Below are positions 47,686 through 56,072 of a stretch of DNA of 64,000 nt, piece by piece. Every line of letters begins with the position of its first letter. Positions within the stretch are counted from its first letter, which is position 1. The stretch lies in the NCBI GenBank assembly GCA_937927415.1, contig CALBDS010000033.1, forward strand, positions 70,223-134,222, read 5' to 3'. The DNA is from an uncultured Rhodospirillaceae bacterium (lineage in GTDB: Bacteria > Pseudomonadota > Alphaproteobacteria > Azospirillales > Azospirillaceae). A program made the translations under genes and the position numbers. The notes below the pieces were generated by a model. It had not been told where the DNA came from. It did not search any database and was given only the letters and a program-made list of their open reading frames with translations.

Positions 47686-47700
47686 ATGGCATTTCGCCAT
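47686..47700 (+). promoter_or_regulatory. Candidate CI operator upstream of recT
   Basis: ATGGCATTTCGCCAT, a perfect palindrome, 50 bp upstream of recT. A weak promoter with CTTCTT (47678) and TATGGC (47700-47705), spacer 16 bp, surrounds it. Confidence 0.6.
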
Positions 47701-47749
47701 ATGGCGAAGCCTGTCCCCAAAACCATGAACGTGGGAGTCACCCCTGATC

Positions 47750-49315
47750 ATGACGTCCGTTCCCTCCCTTCTGTCGTCTTCGTCTCCGGTCGCCCTGTAC
47801 CTGGAACCGACGCTTTTCCGTCAGGCATGGGAAGCGTCCAAGCTGATCGCCGCCGCCCCGCATTGCCCGGCGTTCTACCGCAACAAGCCCGAAGCCTGCT
47901 TCATCGCCATCGACATTGCCGAGAAGCTTCAGCTTCCGTTGTTCACGGTCCTTCAGAACACCTATGAACACGGGGGGCGGCCCGGCTTCTACGCGCAATT
48001 CCTGATCGGGCTTGCCAACCACCGCAAGGCGTTCGCCACCCCCATCAAGTTCAGCGTGACCGGGTCCGCCGAAGCCGGGGATCTGGAAGCCACGGCCTAT
48101 GCCACCCTGCACGACGGCACGGAAGCCGCGGAATCGGTCAGCCTGAAGACGGCGATTGCCGACGGCTGGTATGGACGCAACGCGAAGTATCGGTCGATTC
48201 CCGACCGGATGCTGAAGTACCGCGCCGCGTCCGCGCTGATCGGCTTCTACGCCCCCGAGGTGAAGCTCGGCTTCCCGACCATTGAAGAACTGGAAGACGG
48301 TGCCTTTGTCGATGCGGTCCCGCTTCCCGACGGGTCCTTCGGTGTGCCGCCGGGTGACCGCCCGGTCCGCCCGGAACCGGCGTCCCACGAAGGCGATGCG
48401 GAGAAACTGGACACCATGCGCGGTGCTCCCCGCGCCACGGCATCCGCCGAACCGCCGAAGCCGGGGAAGAAGACGCCCGCCAAGGCCAGCCCTGAGAAGC
48501 CCGCCCCCATGCCCCCCGCGGTGGACGTCGGCGCCGTGATCCGCGGCCTTCACGCCGCCGCCACGTCGGGGGAAAGCCTTGACGCCTTCCTTCGCGATTC
48601 CGCCGACGCCTTGGCCGTTATGGATGAGGGGGGCCGGGAATCGGTCCGCCAAGCTGAACGGATTGCCCGTGAACGCATCGCCGCCGTGATGACCCAAACG
48701 CCGCAGCAGGCGGACCCGGTTCCCGAATCCCCGGCGCCGGCCACCGCACCGATACCGGCGGACCCGGCGGATGCGAAGCCGGCCTTCGTGATCCGGGACG
48801 CCGCGGGGGAACAGGTTGCGACCTATACCCAGGCCAAGCGCGCGGCGGATTCGATCATCGCCGAAATCGGCAAGGCGGGGACCGCGGACGACGTTGCGGC
48901 GATCCTGGACCACAACGCCGACACCATCGACGACCTTCCCGCCGAGCACACCCAGCGCGTTCAGGACGCCGCCGTCGAGCGGGTGGACGCTGTTCCGCCC
49001 GCCGGGCCGGTTGCCGGGCCGATGGTGCATGAAGATGCCCCCATCCCCGCCGACGATGACGCCCCGTCTTCCCGGACGGCCCCGCCCGGCGCCTATGCGG
49101 TCGCCGTTCCGCCCATGGCCGGCGGGCAGGGGCCGGACGTGACCCGGCTGTTTGCCCTGCTGAAGACCGGCCTTCAGAAGATCGCCGACCGGACGGTCCT
49201 GGAGGATTGGCGGAACGACAACATCGACCGCCTGGAACTGGTGAAGGCGCACGCCCCGGCGTGGGCGAAGGCCCTGTCCGACATGCTTCAGGAAAAGCGG
49301 GCGGCCCTCGCCTGA
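47750..49315 (+). CDS. recT: RecT-family single-strand annealing protein, C-terminally extended
   Basis: A 521-residue protein. The first 200 residues match RecT-type annealases (LFRQAWEASKLIAAAPHCPAFYRNKPEACFIAIDIAEKLQLPLFTVLQNTYEHGGRPGFYAQF, RSIPDRMLKYRAASALIGFYAPEV). The extra 300 residues are Ala/Pro/Glu-rich with helical stretches and end in a short helical domain (LLKTGLQKIADRTVLEDW). RecT anneals complementary strands in phage recombination. It lies downstream of a perfect operator. Confidence 0.85.
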   Translation: MTSVPSLLSSSSPVALYLEPTLFRQAWEASKLIAAAPHCPAFYRNKPEACFIAIDIAEKLQLPLFTVLQNTYEHGGRPGFYAQFLIGLANHRKAFATPIKFSVTGSAEAGDLEATAYATLHDGTEAAESVSLKTAIADGWYGRNAKYRSIPDRMLKYRAASALIGFYAPEVKLGFPTIEELEDGAFVDAVPLPDGSFGVPPGDRPVRPEPASHEGDAEKLDTMRGAPRATASAEPPKPGKKTPAKASPEKPAPMPPAVDVGAVIRGLHAAATSGESLDAFLRDSADALAVMDEGGRESVRQAERIARERIAAVMTQTPQQADPVPESPAPATAPIPADPADAKPAFVIRDAAGEQVATYTQAKRAADSIIAEIGKAGTADDVAAILDHNADTIDDLPAEHTQRVQDAAVERVDAVPPAGPVAGPMVHEDAPIPADDDAPSSRTAPPGAYAVAVPPMAGGQGPDVTRLFALLKTGLQKIADRTVLEDWRNDNIDRLELVKAHAPAWAKALSDMLQEKRAALA

Positions 49316-49381
49316 TCAAGCCCCCGGCGGGAGGGGCGCGCACCCTTCCTGCCACGCTCCCTAAAAAGAAAGCCTCAGACC

Positions 49382-49705
49382 ATGACCACGGCCATCACCG
49401 CCACGCCCCCCGCCGCCAAGCCGCTTGATGACGTCTATCTCGACTATGAGGGCGTCCGCGACGCCGTCGCCGAACTCGGCTTCCCGAAGCCCGACCTTGT
49501 GACGGTCGTCGGGTGGCGCGACCGCAAGACCCTGCCGTTCTTCAAGGGGCTGGATGGCAAGTGCTACATCGCCAAGCGAACCCTGATCGACGTCTTCCGC
49601 AAGCGTCAGGACGCCGCCACCCGGAAGGTCATGGGTGGCAGCCGGGATGACCCCGGCAAAGCCCCGCCCCGCCGCGGGCGCCCCCGCCGTTCCGCCGGGG
49701 CGTGA
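49382..49705 (+). CDS. Small phage protein with possible HTH
   Basis: A 107-residue protein. The middle (DYEGVRDAVAELGFPKPDLVTVVGWRDRKTLPFFKGLDGKCYIAKRTLIDVFRKRQ) resembles DNA-binding excisionase/PrtN-like small regulators, with a basic Pro/Arg-rich end. It could be the excisionase, for which I see no better candidate. It overlaps no neighbour; the exonuclease gene follows 3 bp later. Confidence 0.5.
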   Translation: MTTAITATPPAAKPLDDVYLDYEGVRDAVAELGFPKPDLVTVVGWRDRKTLPFFKGLDGKCYIAKRTLIDVFRKRQDAATRKVMGGSRDDPGKAPPRRGRPRRSAGA

Positions 49706-49708
49706 TCC

Positions 49709-50323
49709 ATGTTTGACCGACAAGATGGACAAGCGGCGCCGGCCATGAAGCCGGCCCTGTTCTTCGACGTGGAAACGACCGGGACCGATCCGGCCCGCGA
49801 CGCCATCGTCCAGATAGCCGCCGTCCTGGACGACGGCCAGGGGCGCGAGCGTGCTGCCCTGAACCTGCTGATCCGGCCGGACGGCTGGACGGTCCCGGCC
49901 GAAGCCGCCCGCCTTCACGGCATCACCACCGAGATTGCCGCCGCCAACGGCGTCCCCCTGGTCGTCGCCTTGGCCGCCTTCAACCACCTGTGCCGCGCCG
50001 CGCTGGTCGGCGTGGGCCATAACGTCGGCTTCGACATCCGGTTCGTCGAAGCCGCCTTCGCCCGGATCGGCCGGGGCGAGTCCTGCGCCCTCGGCGCCCT
50101 GGACGTCTTTTGCACCAAGGAATGGGCAACCCCGATCGTCAACCTTCCGCCGACGGACCGGATGGTCCGCGCCGGCTACGGGCACAAGCCGAAGGCCGCG
50201 AAGCTGGAAGAGGCGATCCGGCACTTCTTCGGCGAAGACCTGGACGGGGCGCATGACGCCCTGGTCGATGTCCGGGCGTGCCGCCGCCTCTACCACCTTG
50301 CCCGCGCCCGCGGGGAAGCCTGA
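49709..50323 (+). CDS. DEDDh-family 3'-5' exonuclease (DnaQ-like)
   Basis: A 204-residue exonuclease. All DEDDh residues are visible: Asp20 and Glu22 (DVETTG), Asp109 (GHNVGFDI), and His182 with Asp187 (AHDALVDV). Such enzymes degrade single strands or proofread. It lies in an operon with RecT and SSB, so it may stand in for the RecE or lambda Exo type of nuclease. No polymerase is present, so a replication-proofreading role is less likely. Confidence 0.9.
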   Translation: MFDRQDGQAAPAMKPALFFDVETTGTDPARDAIVQIAAVLDDGQGRERAALNLLIRPDGWTVPAEAARLHGITTEIAAANGVPLVVALAAFNHLCRAALVGVGHNVGFDIRFVEAAFARIGRGESCALGALDVFCTKEWATPIVNLPPTDRMVRAGYGHKPKAAKLEEAIRHFFGEDLDGAHDALVDVRACRRLYHLARARGEA

Positions 50324-50348
50324 CATCCCCAGCACAAGGAAGCCTGCA

Positions 50349-50873
50349 ATGAACGTGTGGACCTTCACCGGCCGGCTTGGTGCCGACGCCGACCTGCGGA
50401 CGACCCAGACCGGCGACCGGGTGCTGAATTTCCGCGTCGCCAACGACGTCGGATTCGGCGACCGGAAGACGACCCAATGGGTTGACTGTTCCCTCTGGGG
50501 CCAGCGCGCCGAGCGGCTTGCCCCGCACCTGACCAGGGGGAAGGGGCTGGTCATTTCCGGCGAAGTCACCCTTCGGGAGTTCGAACGCCGCGACGGGACG
50601 CGGGGCGCCGGCCTTGCGGTCCGGGTAACCGAACTGGACTTCACGGGTGGGGAGCGTGACCGCGACGAACGTGGGGCCGGCTATGGAAACCAGGGGAGCG
50701 GGCGCGCGGGCCATGGCACCCAGAGCGGCCACGGTCAGGGCGGGGGCTACGGCAGCGGCCCGCGTGGCGGCGGGGGCGGTGGCTACACCCCGCCGGGTTA
50801 CGACGGCCTGGACGACGAAATTCCGTTCGTGATCCCGTTCGACCTTCCCCGCAAGCGGACCGCACTTCTGTGA
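50349..50873 (+). CDS. ssb: Single-stranded DNA-binding protein with C-terminal extension
   Basis: A 174-residue SSB. Residues 1-105 form the OB fold (MNVWTFTGRLGADADLRTTQTGDRVLNFRVANDVG, WVDCSLWGQRAERLAPHLTRGKGLVISGEV). A Gly-rich linker follows. The tip motif DDEIPF is at 155-160 rather than at the end; 14 more residues (VIPFDLPRKRTALL) follow, so the usual partner-binding terminal Phe is not terminal. It is the last gene before attR. Confidence 0.92.
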   Translation: MNVWTFTGRLGADADLRTTQTGDRVLNFRVANDVGFGDRKTTQWVDCSLWGQRAERLAPHLTRGKGLVISGEVTLREFERRDGTRGAGLAVRVTELDFTGGERDRDERGAGYGNQGSGRAGHGTQSGHGQGGGYGSGPRGGGGGGYTPPGYDGLDDEIPFVIPFDLPRKRTALL

Positions 50874-50880
50874 ATCCCGA

Positions 50881-50904
50881 AACCCCGCCCGAACCGGCGG
50901 GGTT
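50881..50904 (+). terminator. Terminator after ssb
   Basis: A 9-bp stem AACCCCGCC/GGCGGGGTT with a 6-nt loop, followed by TATTTTCC. It ends the rightward recombination operon. Confidence 0.8.
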
Positions 50905-50943
50905 TATTTTCCTGAGGCGGGGCGCGGGGTTCGCCGCGGGCCG

Positions 50944-50962
50944 TTGTACGGTTTTTGTACGG
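50944..50962 (+). repeat. Paired TTGTACGG motif inside right prophage end
   Basis: Two TTGTACGG copies at 50944 and 50955, 11 bp apart, followed by TTGGCAAAA, as at the other pairs. A likely integrase arm-type site by repetition and position. Nothing else is seen in 50905-51077. Confidence 0.5.
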
Positions 50963-51077
50963 TTGGCAAAAAGCGGCCCTGCGCGGAGTGGCGGAAACAC
51001 TGGACCGTTTCGACATGGGAACGATATGTCGAAACGCCATGGCCGGGGGGAACGTAAGGGGTACAATAATGCCCGAC

Positions 51078-51335
51078 CCATCGGTATTTTCAATGGGAAG
51101 AGGGCGGATCACGAAAAGGGGGTGGCGCGGTTTTGTACGGATTTTGTGCGGTTGGGCAAAATGCGGCCCGGCGCAACACATTGACTTTATTGGCTTATTT
51201 CGGATTTTGCGCGGCGCGCCGAAAAACCATTTGCCGCCTGTGGGTAAGGGCGGCGCCACCCGAGCCATAAATTTTTTCAATGGGAAGGGGTGGTGCCCAG
51301 GGACGGAATTGAACCGCCGACACGGGGATTTTCAG
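51078..51335. repeat. attR: right copy of the 258-bp repeat
   Basis: Matches 1732-1989 without gaps; 51253-51335 is identical. It includes the tRNA-Phe 3' half, with the complete tRNA continuing beyond. A TTTTTCAATGGGAAG-like segment occurs twice here (about 51087 and 51273). Confidence 0.85.
51133..51151 (+). repeat. Paired TTGTRCGG motif in attR flank
   Basis: TTGTACGG at 51133 and TTGTGCGG at 51144, spaced 11 bp, homologous to the pair at 1787. A likely integrase arm site. Confidence 0.5.
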
Positions 51336-51366
51336 TCCCCTGCTCTACCAACTGAGCTACCTGGGC
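51291..51366 (-). tRNA. tRNA-Phe(GAA), copy at attR
   Basis: A complete 76-nt tRNA on the minus strand including the encoded CCA (51291-51293). The acceptor GCCCAGG pairs with CCUGGGC, the D-loop AGCUCAGUUGGUAGAGC and the T-loop GGUUCAAUUC are present, and the anticodon loop CUGAAAAU gives GAA. Its 3' half is the phage-supplied copy that restored the gene after integration. It is identical to the copy at 51425-51500. Confidence 0.96.
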
Positions 51367-51424
51367 GCCGGAAAGTGTCCGAGCGGTTCGCCCGTCACCA
51401 AATCGCGTGCGCGATGTAAGGAAA

Positions 51425-51500
51425 TGGTGCCCAGGGACGGAATTGAACCGCCGACACGGGGATTTTCAGTCCCCTGCTCTACCAACTGAGCTACCTGGGC
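51425..51500 (-). tRNA. tRNA-Phe(GAA), second tandem copy
   Basis: Identical over 76 nt to the copy at 51291-51366, including CCA, with 58 bp between them. The host therefore has two tandem genes, of which the attR-proximal one is the integration target. The yacG gene follows. Confidence 0.96.
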
Positions 51501-51590
51501 ACAGAGCGTCTGGCGGACATTTCGTCGCCAGCCGCATCGTGGGGCGCTTTTTAGAGAAGTCAGGCCACCCTGTCCAGCGAAAAAAGACAC

Positions 51591-51767
51591 TCAACCGTCA
51601 AAATTTTCCTCAGCCCTTTCATCGGTTTCCACCCGGTACACACCACCCAGCCAGCGGGCCAGATCCACATCGGCGCAGCGGCGGGAACAGAACGGGCGGG
51701 TCTCCTCAGCCGACGGGCGGCCGCAGATGGGGCAGGTGGGGGCAGGCGTGCCAGAGGTCTTGCTCAT
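51591..51767 (-). CDS. yacG: DNA gyrase inhibitor YacG
   Basis: A 58-residue zinc protein starting at ATG 51767. CPICGRPSAEETRPFCSRRC gives the C-x2-C and C-x3-C zinc ligands, followed by ADVDLARWLGGVY, the YacG signature. E. coli YacG binds GyrB and inhibits DNA gyrase. A longer start at 51782 is possible. It lies beside the tRNA-Phe genes. Confidence 0.93.
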   Translation of the reverse strand: MSKTSGTPAPTCPICGRPSAEETRPFCSRRCADVDLARWLGGVYRVETDERAEENFDG

Positions 51768-51857
51768 CGAACCAACGTCCAAAGAAAACGGTGGCCCCGA
51801 TTATAGGGCCACCGTCCCATCATCATCAAATCTTCCGCCGAACCATCCGGCGGCGGC

Positions 51858-54800
51858 TCATTCCGCCGCCATCGGCTGCGGTTGAGCCGGGGTGTGGAAG
51901 GCCATCATCAGCGATGCCTCTTTCGCCCGCGCCGCCGTCACCGCGCGGTCCTTGATCGGGCCGTAGCCGCGGATGTCCAGCGGCAGGCGGGCGATCTCCA
52001 CCGCCACCGCGTGGTTGTCACGGGTCAGACCGGACAGCAGCGTGTCAACCGTGCGTTCGAAGGCGACGATCAGGTCCCGCTCGGTGCGGCGTTCCGGCAG
52101 CCAGCCGAAGGGATCCAGCGCCGTGCCGCGCAGGCGGCGGCCCTTGGCCAAGAGCTTCAGCGCCTTCAGCATCCACGGGCCATAGGTGCGCTTTTTCGGT
52201 TCGCCCCCGTCCGCGCCGGTTTCGCCCAGAGCCGGAGGGGCGAGGTGGAAGGTCAGCGACCAATCCCCCTCGAACATCCGCCCGATCTGCTCGACGAAGC
52301 CGGTTTCGGTGTAGAGCCGCGCCACCTCGTATTCGTCCTTATAGGCCATCAGCTTGAACAGGCTGCGGGCCACGGCGTCGGTCAGGCCGGTGGCGCCGGG
52401 CACCCGTTCACCCTCCACCCGCCGCACGCGGTCCACGATGCTGCGGTAGCGGGCGGCATAGGCGGCGTCCTGATAGTCGGTCAGGAAGGCTTCACGGCGG
52501 GCGACCACCTCGTCCAGCGTCTGGGACAGGCGGTGGTAGCCGCCGATCACATCGCCGGCCAGCGGGGCCGGGGCCGCCGCCACCTCGACCGCCGCCGGAT
52601 TGTGAGCCGCCAGACGGCCCCAGTTGAAGGCGTTGCGGTTCATCGCCACAGCCGCCCCGTTCAATTCGATGGCCCGCAGGATGGCGTCGGCCGACAGGGG
52701 CACCAGCCCCTTTTGCCACGCAAAACCCAGCATGAACGGGTTGGTAGCGATGCTGTCGCCCAAAAGGGCGGTGGCAAGCCGGGTGGCGTCGGCCACGCTG
52801 ACCATCTCCGCTCCGCCGCAGGCCCGTTCCACATCGCCCACCAGATCGGTCACGGGGATGGTCAGGTCGCGCTGCCGGGTGAAATCGGCGGTGATGGATT
52901 CATGGGTGTTCAGAACCGCGCGGGTGCGGCCCGCGGCGATCTTCGACAGGCCGTCACCGGCGGCGGCCACCACGATGTCGCAGCCGATCACCGCATCGGC
53001 TCCACCGGCGGCGATGCGGACGGCGTGGATGTCCTCCGGTGCCGTGCCGATGCGGATGTGGCTGGTGACGGCGCCGCCCTTCTGCGCCAGCCCGGTCATG
53101 TCCAGCACGCCGACGCCTTTGCCTTCCAGATGGGCGGCCATGCCCATCAGGGCGCCCACCGTCACCACGCCGGTGCCGCCGACGCCGGTGACATAGATGC
53201 TCCACGGATGTTTGGAAATATCGGGCAGGGTGGGGTGGGGCAGGGCGCTGACGTCGGGGCCGTCCTTGCCCAGAGGCTGCGGCTTGCGCAGCGTGCCGCC
53301 GTTGACCGTGACGAAGGAGGGGCAGAAGCCCTTCAGGCACGACATGTCCTTGTTGCAACTGGACTGGTCGATCTGGCGCTTGCGCCCGAATTCGGTGTCA
53401 ACCGGCACGATGGAGACGCAGTTTGATTTCGCCGAGCAGTCGCCGCAGGATTCGCACACCAGTTCGTTGATGACCACCCGGCGGGCGGGGTCCGCCATCT
53501 TGCCACGCTTGCGGCGGCGGCGCTTTTCCGCCGCGCACGTCTGGTCATAGATCAGGACGGTGACGCCGGATTCCTCTCGCATGGCGCGCTGCACGCGGTC
53601 CAGGTCGTCGCGGTGCTCGACCGTGGTGAAGGGGGGCAGGCCGGCGCCGATGCCGTATTTTTCCGGCTCGTCCGACACCACGGTGATGCGCTTCACCCCT
53701 TCCGCCGCCAACTGGGCGGCCAGCGCCGGCACGGTCAGCGTGCCGTCCACCGGCTGCCCGCCGGTCATCGCCACCGCGTCGTTGAACAGGATCTTGTAGG
53801 TGATGTTCACCTTGGCGGCGATGGCCTGCCGGATCGCCAGGATGCCGGAGTGGTAATAGGTGCCGTCGCCCAGGTTGGCGAAGATGTGCTTTTCCTTGGT
53901 GAACGGCGCCTGGCCCACCCACGGCACGCCTTCGCCGCCCATCTGGGTGAAGGTGTCGGTTTTGCGGTCCAGCCACGTCGCCATATAATGGCAGCCGATG
54001 CCGCCCAGCGCCCGGCTGCCGTCCGGCACCACGGTCGAGGTGTTGTGCGGGCAGCCGGAACAGAAGGTCGGCTTGCGCGCCACCCGCGCCACATGAGCCT
54101 TCTGCTTTTCCTGGGCGTCGAGGAAGGCGACGCGCTGGCGGATTCCCTCGTGCTCGACAAAGGCCAGCAGGCGCCGCCCGATCACCACGCCGATCTGGGC
54201 CGGCGACAACTCGCCCGCCGACGGCAGGATCCATTCGCCCTTTTCATCGAACTTGCCGACCACGCGGGGGCGGACGTCGGGGTGCCAGTTGTAAAGCTGT
54301 TCCTTCAACTGGTTCTCGATGACGGCGCGCTTTTCCTCCACCACGATGATCTCGTCCAGACCTTCGGCAAAGTGGCGCACGCCGTCGCGTTCCAGCGGCC
54401 AGGGCATGCCGACCTTGTAAACGGTGAGGCCGAGATCGGCGGCCATCGCTTCGGAAATGCCAAGCTCGTCCAACGCCTGCCGCACGTCGAGATAGGATTT
54501 GCCGGTGGTGACGATGCCCAGCCGCGGGCGGGGGGAGGAAATCACCACCTGATCCAGCCGGTTGGCACGCGCGAACGCCAGAGCGGCGTACAGCTTGTGC
54601 TTCATCAGCCGGTATTCCTGTTCCAGCGGCGGGTCGGGCCAGCGGATGTTCAGCCCGCCGGGGGGCATGGGGAAATCGGCGGGAAGGACGGGCTGCACCC
54701 GATGGGGATCGATGACCACGGAGGCCGAGCTGTCCACCGTCTCGGCGATGGTCTTCATGGCGATCCAGCAGCCGGAATAGCGGCTCATGGCCCAGCCGAT

Positions 54801-55352
54801 CAGGCCGTAGTCGAGAATCTCCTGCACGCCCGCCGGGTTCAGTTCCGGGATCATGGCGTGGACGAAGGCGTGCTCCGACTGGTGCGGGAAGGTGGAGGAT
54901 TTGCACGCGTGGTCGTCGCCCGCCAGCACCAGAACGCCCCCGTTGCGCGACGTGCCGGCGGCGTTGCCGTGCTTCAGCACATCGCCGGAACGGTCAACGC
55001 CCGGCCCCTTGCCGTACCACATGGCGAACACGCCGTCATAGGCGGCGCCGGGGAACATGCCCACCTGCTGGCTGCCCCAGACGGCGGTCGCCCCCAGCTC
55101 TTCGTTGACGCCGGGCTGGAACACGATGTGATTCTTTTCGAGAAACTTTCGGGCGTTCCAGAGGTTCTGGTCCAAACTTCCGAGCGGTGAGCCGCGGTAT
55201 CCCGAAATAAAGCATCCGGTGTTGAGTCCCGCCGCAAGATCTCTTTGGCGCTGCAACATAGGCAGACGCACAAGAGCCTGGGTTCCGGTAAGATACACCC
55301 GCCCCTGTTCCAGGGCATACTTGTCCTCAAGGGAGACAGTCGCAAGAGCCAT
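51858..55352 (-). CDS. Indolepyruvate ferredoxin oxidoreductase, fused form
   Basis: A 1164-residue fusion of the alpha and beta parts of indolepyruvate:ferredoxin oxidoreductase. It oxidatively decarboxylates aryl pyruvates with CoA and thiamine diphosphate. Visible are the N-terminal pyrimidine-like domain (GCFISGYRGSPLGSLDQNLW), the ThDP region (GIGCHYMATWLDRKTDTFTQMGGEG, FANLGDGTYYHSG), Cys-rich cluster sites (FCSGCPHNTST; VCESCGDCSAKSNC), and a C-terminal gamma-like domain (TGVGGTGVVTVGALMGMAAHLEGKGV). It is a single-gene transcript; 55353-55631 shows no gene. Confidence 0.93.
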   Translation of the reverse strand: MALATVSLEDKYALEQGRVYLTGTQALVRLPMLQRQRDLAAGLNTGCFISGYRGSPLGSLDQNLWNARKFLEKNHIVFQPGVNEELGATAVWGSQQVGMFPGAAYDGVFAMWYGKGPGVDRSGDVLKHGNAAGTSRNGGVLVLAGDDHACKSSTFPHQSEHAFVHAMIPELNPAGVQEILDYGLIGWAMSRYSGCWIAMKTIAETVDSSASVVIDPHRVQPVLPADFPMPPGGLNIRWPDPPLEQEYRLMKHKLYAALAFARANRLDQVVISSPRPRLGIVTTGKSYLDVRQALDELGISEAMAADLGLTVYKVGMPWPLERDGVRHFAEGLDEIIVVEEKRAVIENQLKEQLYNWHPDVRPRVVGKFDEKGEWILPSAGELSPAQIGVVIGRRLLAFVEHEGIRQRVAFLDAQEKQKAHVARVARKPTFCSGCPHNTSTVVPDGSRALGGIGCHYMATWLDRKTDTFTQMGGEGVPWVGQAPFTKEKHIFANLGDGTYYHSGILAIRQAIAAKVNITYKILFNDAVAMTGGQPVDGTLTVPALAAQLAAEGVKRITVVSDEPEKYGIGAGLPPFTTVEHRDDLDRVQRAMREESGVTVLIYDQTCAAEKRRRRKRGKMADPARRVVINELVCESCGDCSAKSNCVSIVPVDTEFGRKRQIDQSSCNKDMSCLKGFCPSFVTVNGGTLRKPQPLGKDGPDVSALPHPTLPDISKHPWSIYVTGVGGTGVVTVGALMGMAAHLEGKGVGVLDMTGLAQKGGAVTSHIRIGTAPEDIHAVRIAAGGADAVIGCDIVVAAAGDGLSKIAAGRTRAVLNTHESITADFTRQRDLTIPVTDLVGDVERACGGAEMVSVADATRLATALLGDSIATNPFMLGFAWQKGLVPLSADAILRAIELNGAAVAMNRNAFNWGRLAAHNPAAVEVAAAPAPLAGDVIGGYHRLSQTLDEVVARREAFLTDYQDAAYAARYRSIVDRVRRVEGERVPGATGLTDAVARSLFKLMAYKDEYEVARLYTETGFVEQIGRMFEGDWSLTFHLAPPALGETGADGGEPKKRTYGPWMLKALKLLAKGRRLRGTALDPFGWLPERRTERDLIVAFERTVDTLLSGLTRDNHAVAVEIARLPLDIRGYGPIKDRAVTAARAKEASLMMAFHTPAQPQPMAAE

Positions 55353-55631
55353 GATTTCCTTCCCCGTCCTGAAACAACGCCGTCTTTGCGGTCAGGCTTT
55401 TTGTTTTACGGATAGAAAGGTAATGGGCGCTGTCCTATGCGGCAACGGCCCTTTGGGCACCCAATGCAAAAAGCAAGGAACGGTTATGCAGGCGTGACGC
55501 CCTGGGAACGAACAGAGGAATCGGGGGCGGACCGCGTAATTCCCGCTCTCTTTTTTTGGCCGGTACGGCGGAGCCGGGGACGTTGGGGCGGCGGAGCCGG
55601 GGAAACGGTCCCGCCGCCAGCCGGCCCCGCG

Positions 55632-56072
55632 TCAGCCCTTCACCAGGGTGATGTCGCGCAGGACCGCCACCTCGTGGGCCTGTTCGTCCAGGCGGGCCTT
55701 CACCACGTCGCCGATGGACACGATGCCGACCAGCTCGCCGCCGTCATCGCACACCGGGACGTGACGGTGACGGCGCAGGGTCATGGTCTGCATCAGATCC
55801 TTGATGGAATCGCCGGGCTTGCAGGTCCGCACCTCCTTGGTCATCAGCTCTTCGACCCGCAGATGCAGGGCATCCGCCCCCCGTTGCCCCACCGCCCGCA
55901 CGATGTCGCGTTCGGACAGGATGCCGGCCACCTTGCCGCGCACATCGCGCACCACGACGGCGCCGATCCGCTTTTCATGCAGCAAAGCCGCAGCCTTCGC
56001 CACGGTTTCACTCGGCAGAATGGTGACGACGGTCCGGCCCTTGGTGTTCAGGACGGTGGAGACAGTGGTCAT
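55632..56072 (-). CDS. CBS-domain pair protein
   Basis: A 146-residue protein starting at ATG 56072 with GGAAGGA upstream. Two CBS domains are clear: VVTILPSETVAKAAALLHEKRIGAVVV with GILSERDIVRAV, and MTKEVRTCKPGDSIKDLMQTM with LVGIVSIGDVVKARLDE. Such stand-alone pairs sense adenine nucleotides. The partner is unknown. It is monocistronic; no gene is seen in 56073-56281. Confidence 0.9.
   Translation of the reverse strand: MTTVSTVLNTKGRTVVTILPSETVAKAAALLHEKRIGAVVVRDVRGKVAGILSERDIVRAVGQRGADALHLRVEELMTKEVRTCKPGDSIKDLMQTMTLRRHRHVPVCDDGGELVGIVSIGDVVKARLDEQAHEVAVLRDITLVKG

Larger units (their letters stand above)
1990..51335. mobile_element. Integrated temperate phage, about 49 kb, tRNA-Phe target, lambda-like head and P2-like contractile tail
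   Basis: The element is bounded by the attL/attR repeat and carries a tyrosine integrase beside attL. It has a CI/Cro-like switch, replication and recombination genes, and complete sets of terminase, head, tail and lysis genes. Head genes are of lambda type (terminase A, W, B, C, D, E and FII equivalents) and tail genes of P2 type (V, W, J, I, FI, FII, E/E', T, U, X, D equivalents). All structural genes look intact, so the prophage may be functional. Damage is seen only in two accessory places (2210-2616 and about 34926-35390). Confidence 0.95.

Noticed and set aside
51591..51767. YacG as a phage-encoded gyrase inhibitor linked to the pentapeptide protein
   Set aside because: It lies outside attR and is a normal host gene, so its nearness to the prophage is not evidence of a joint function.
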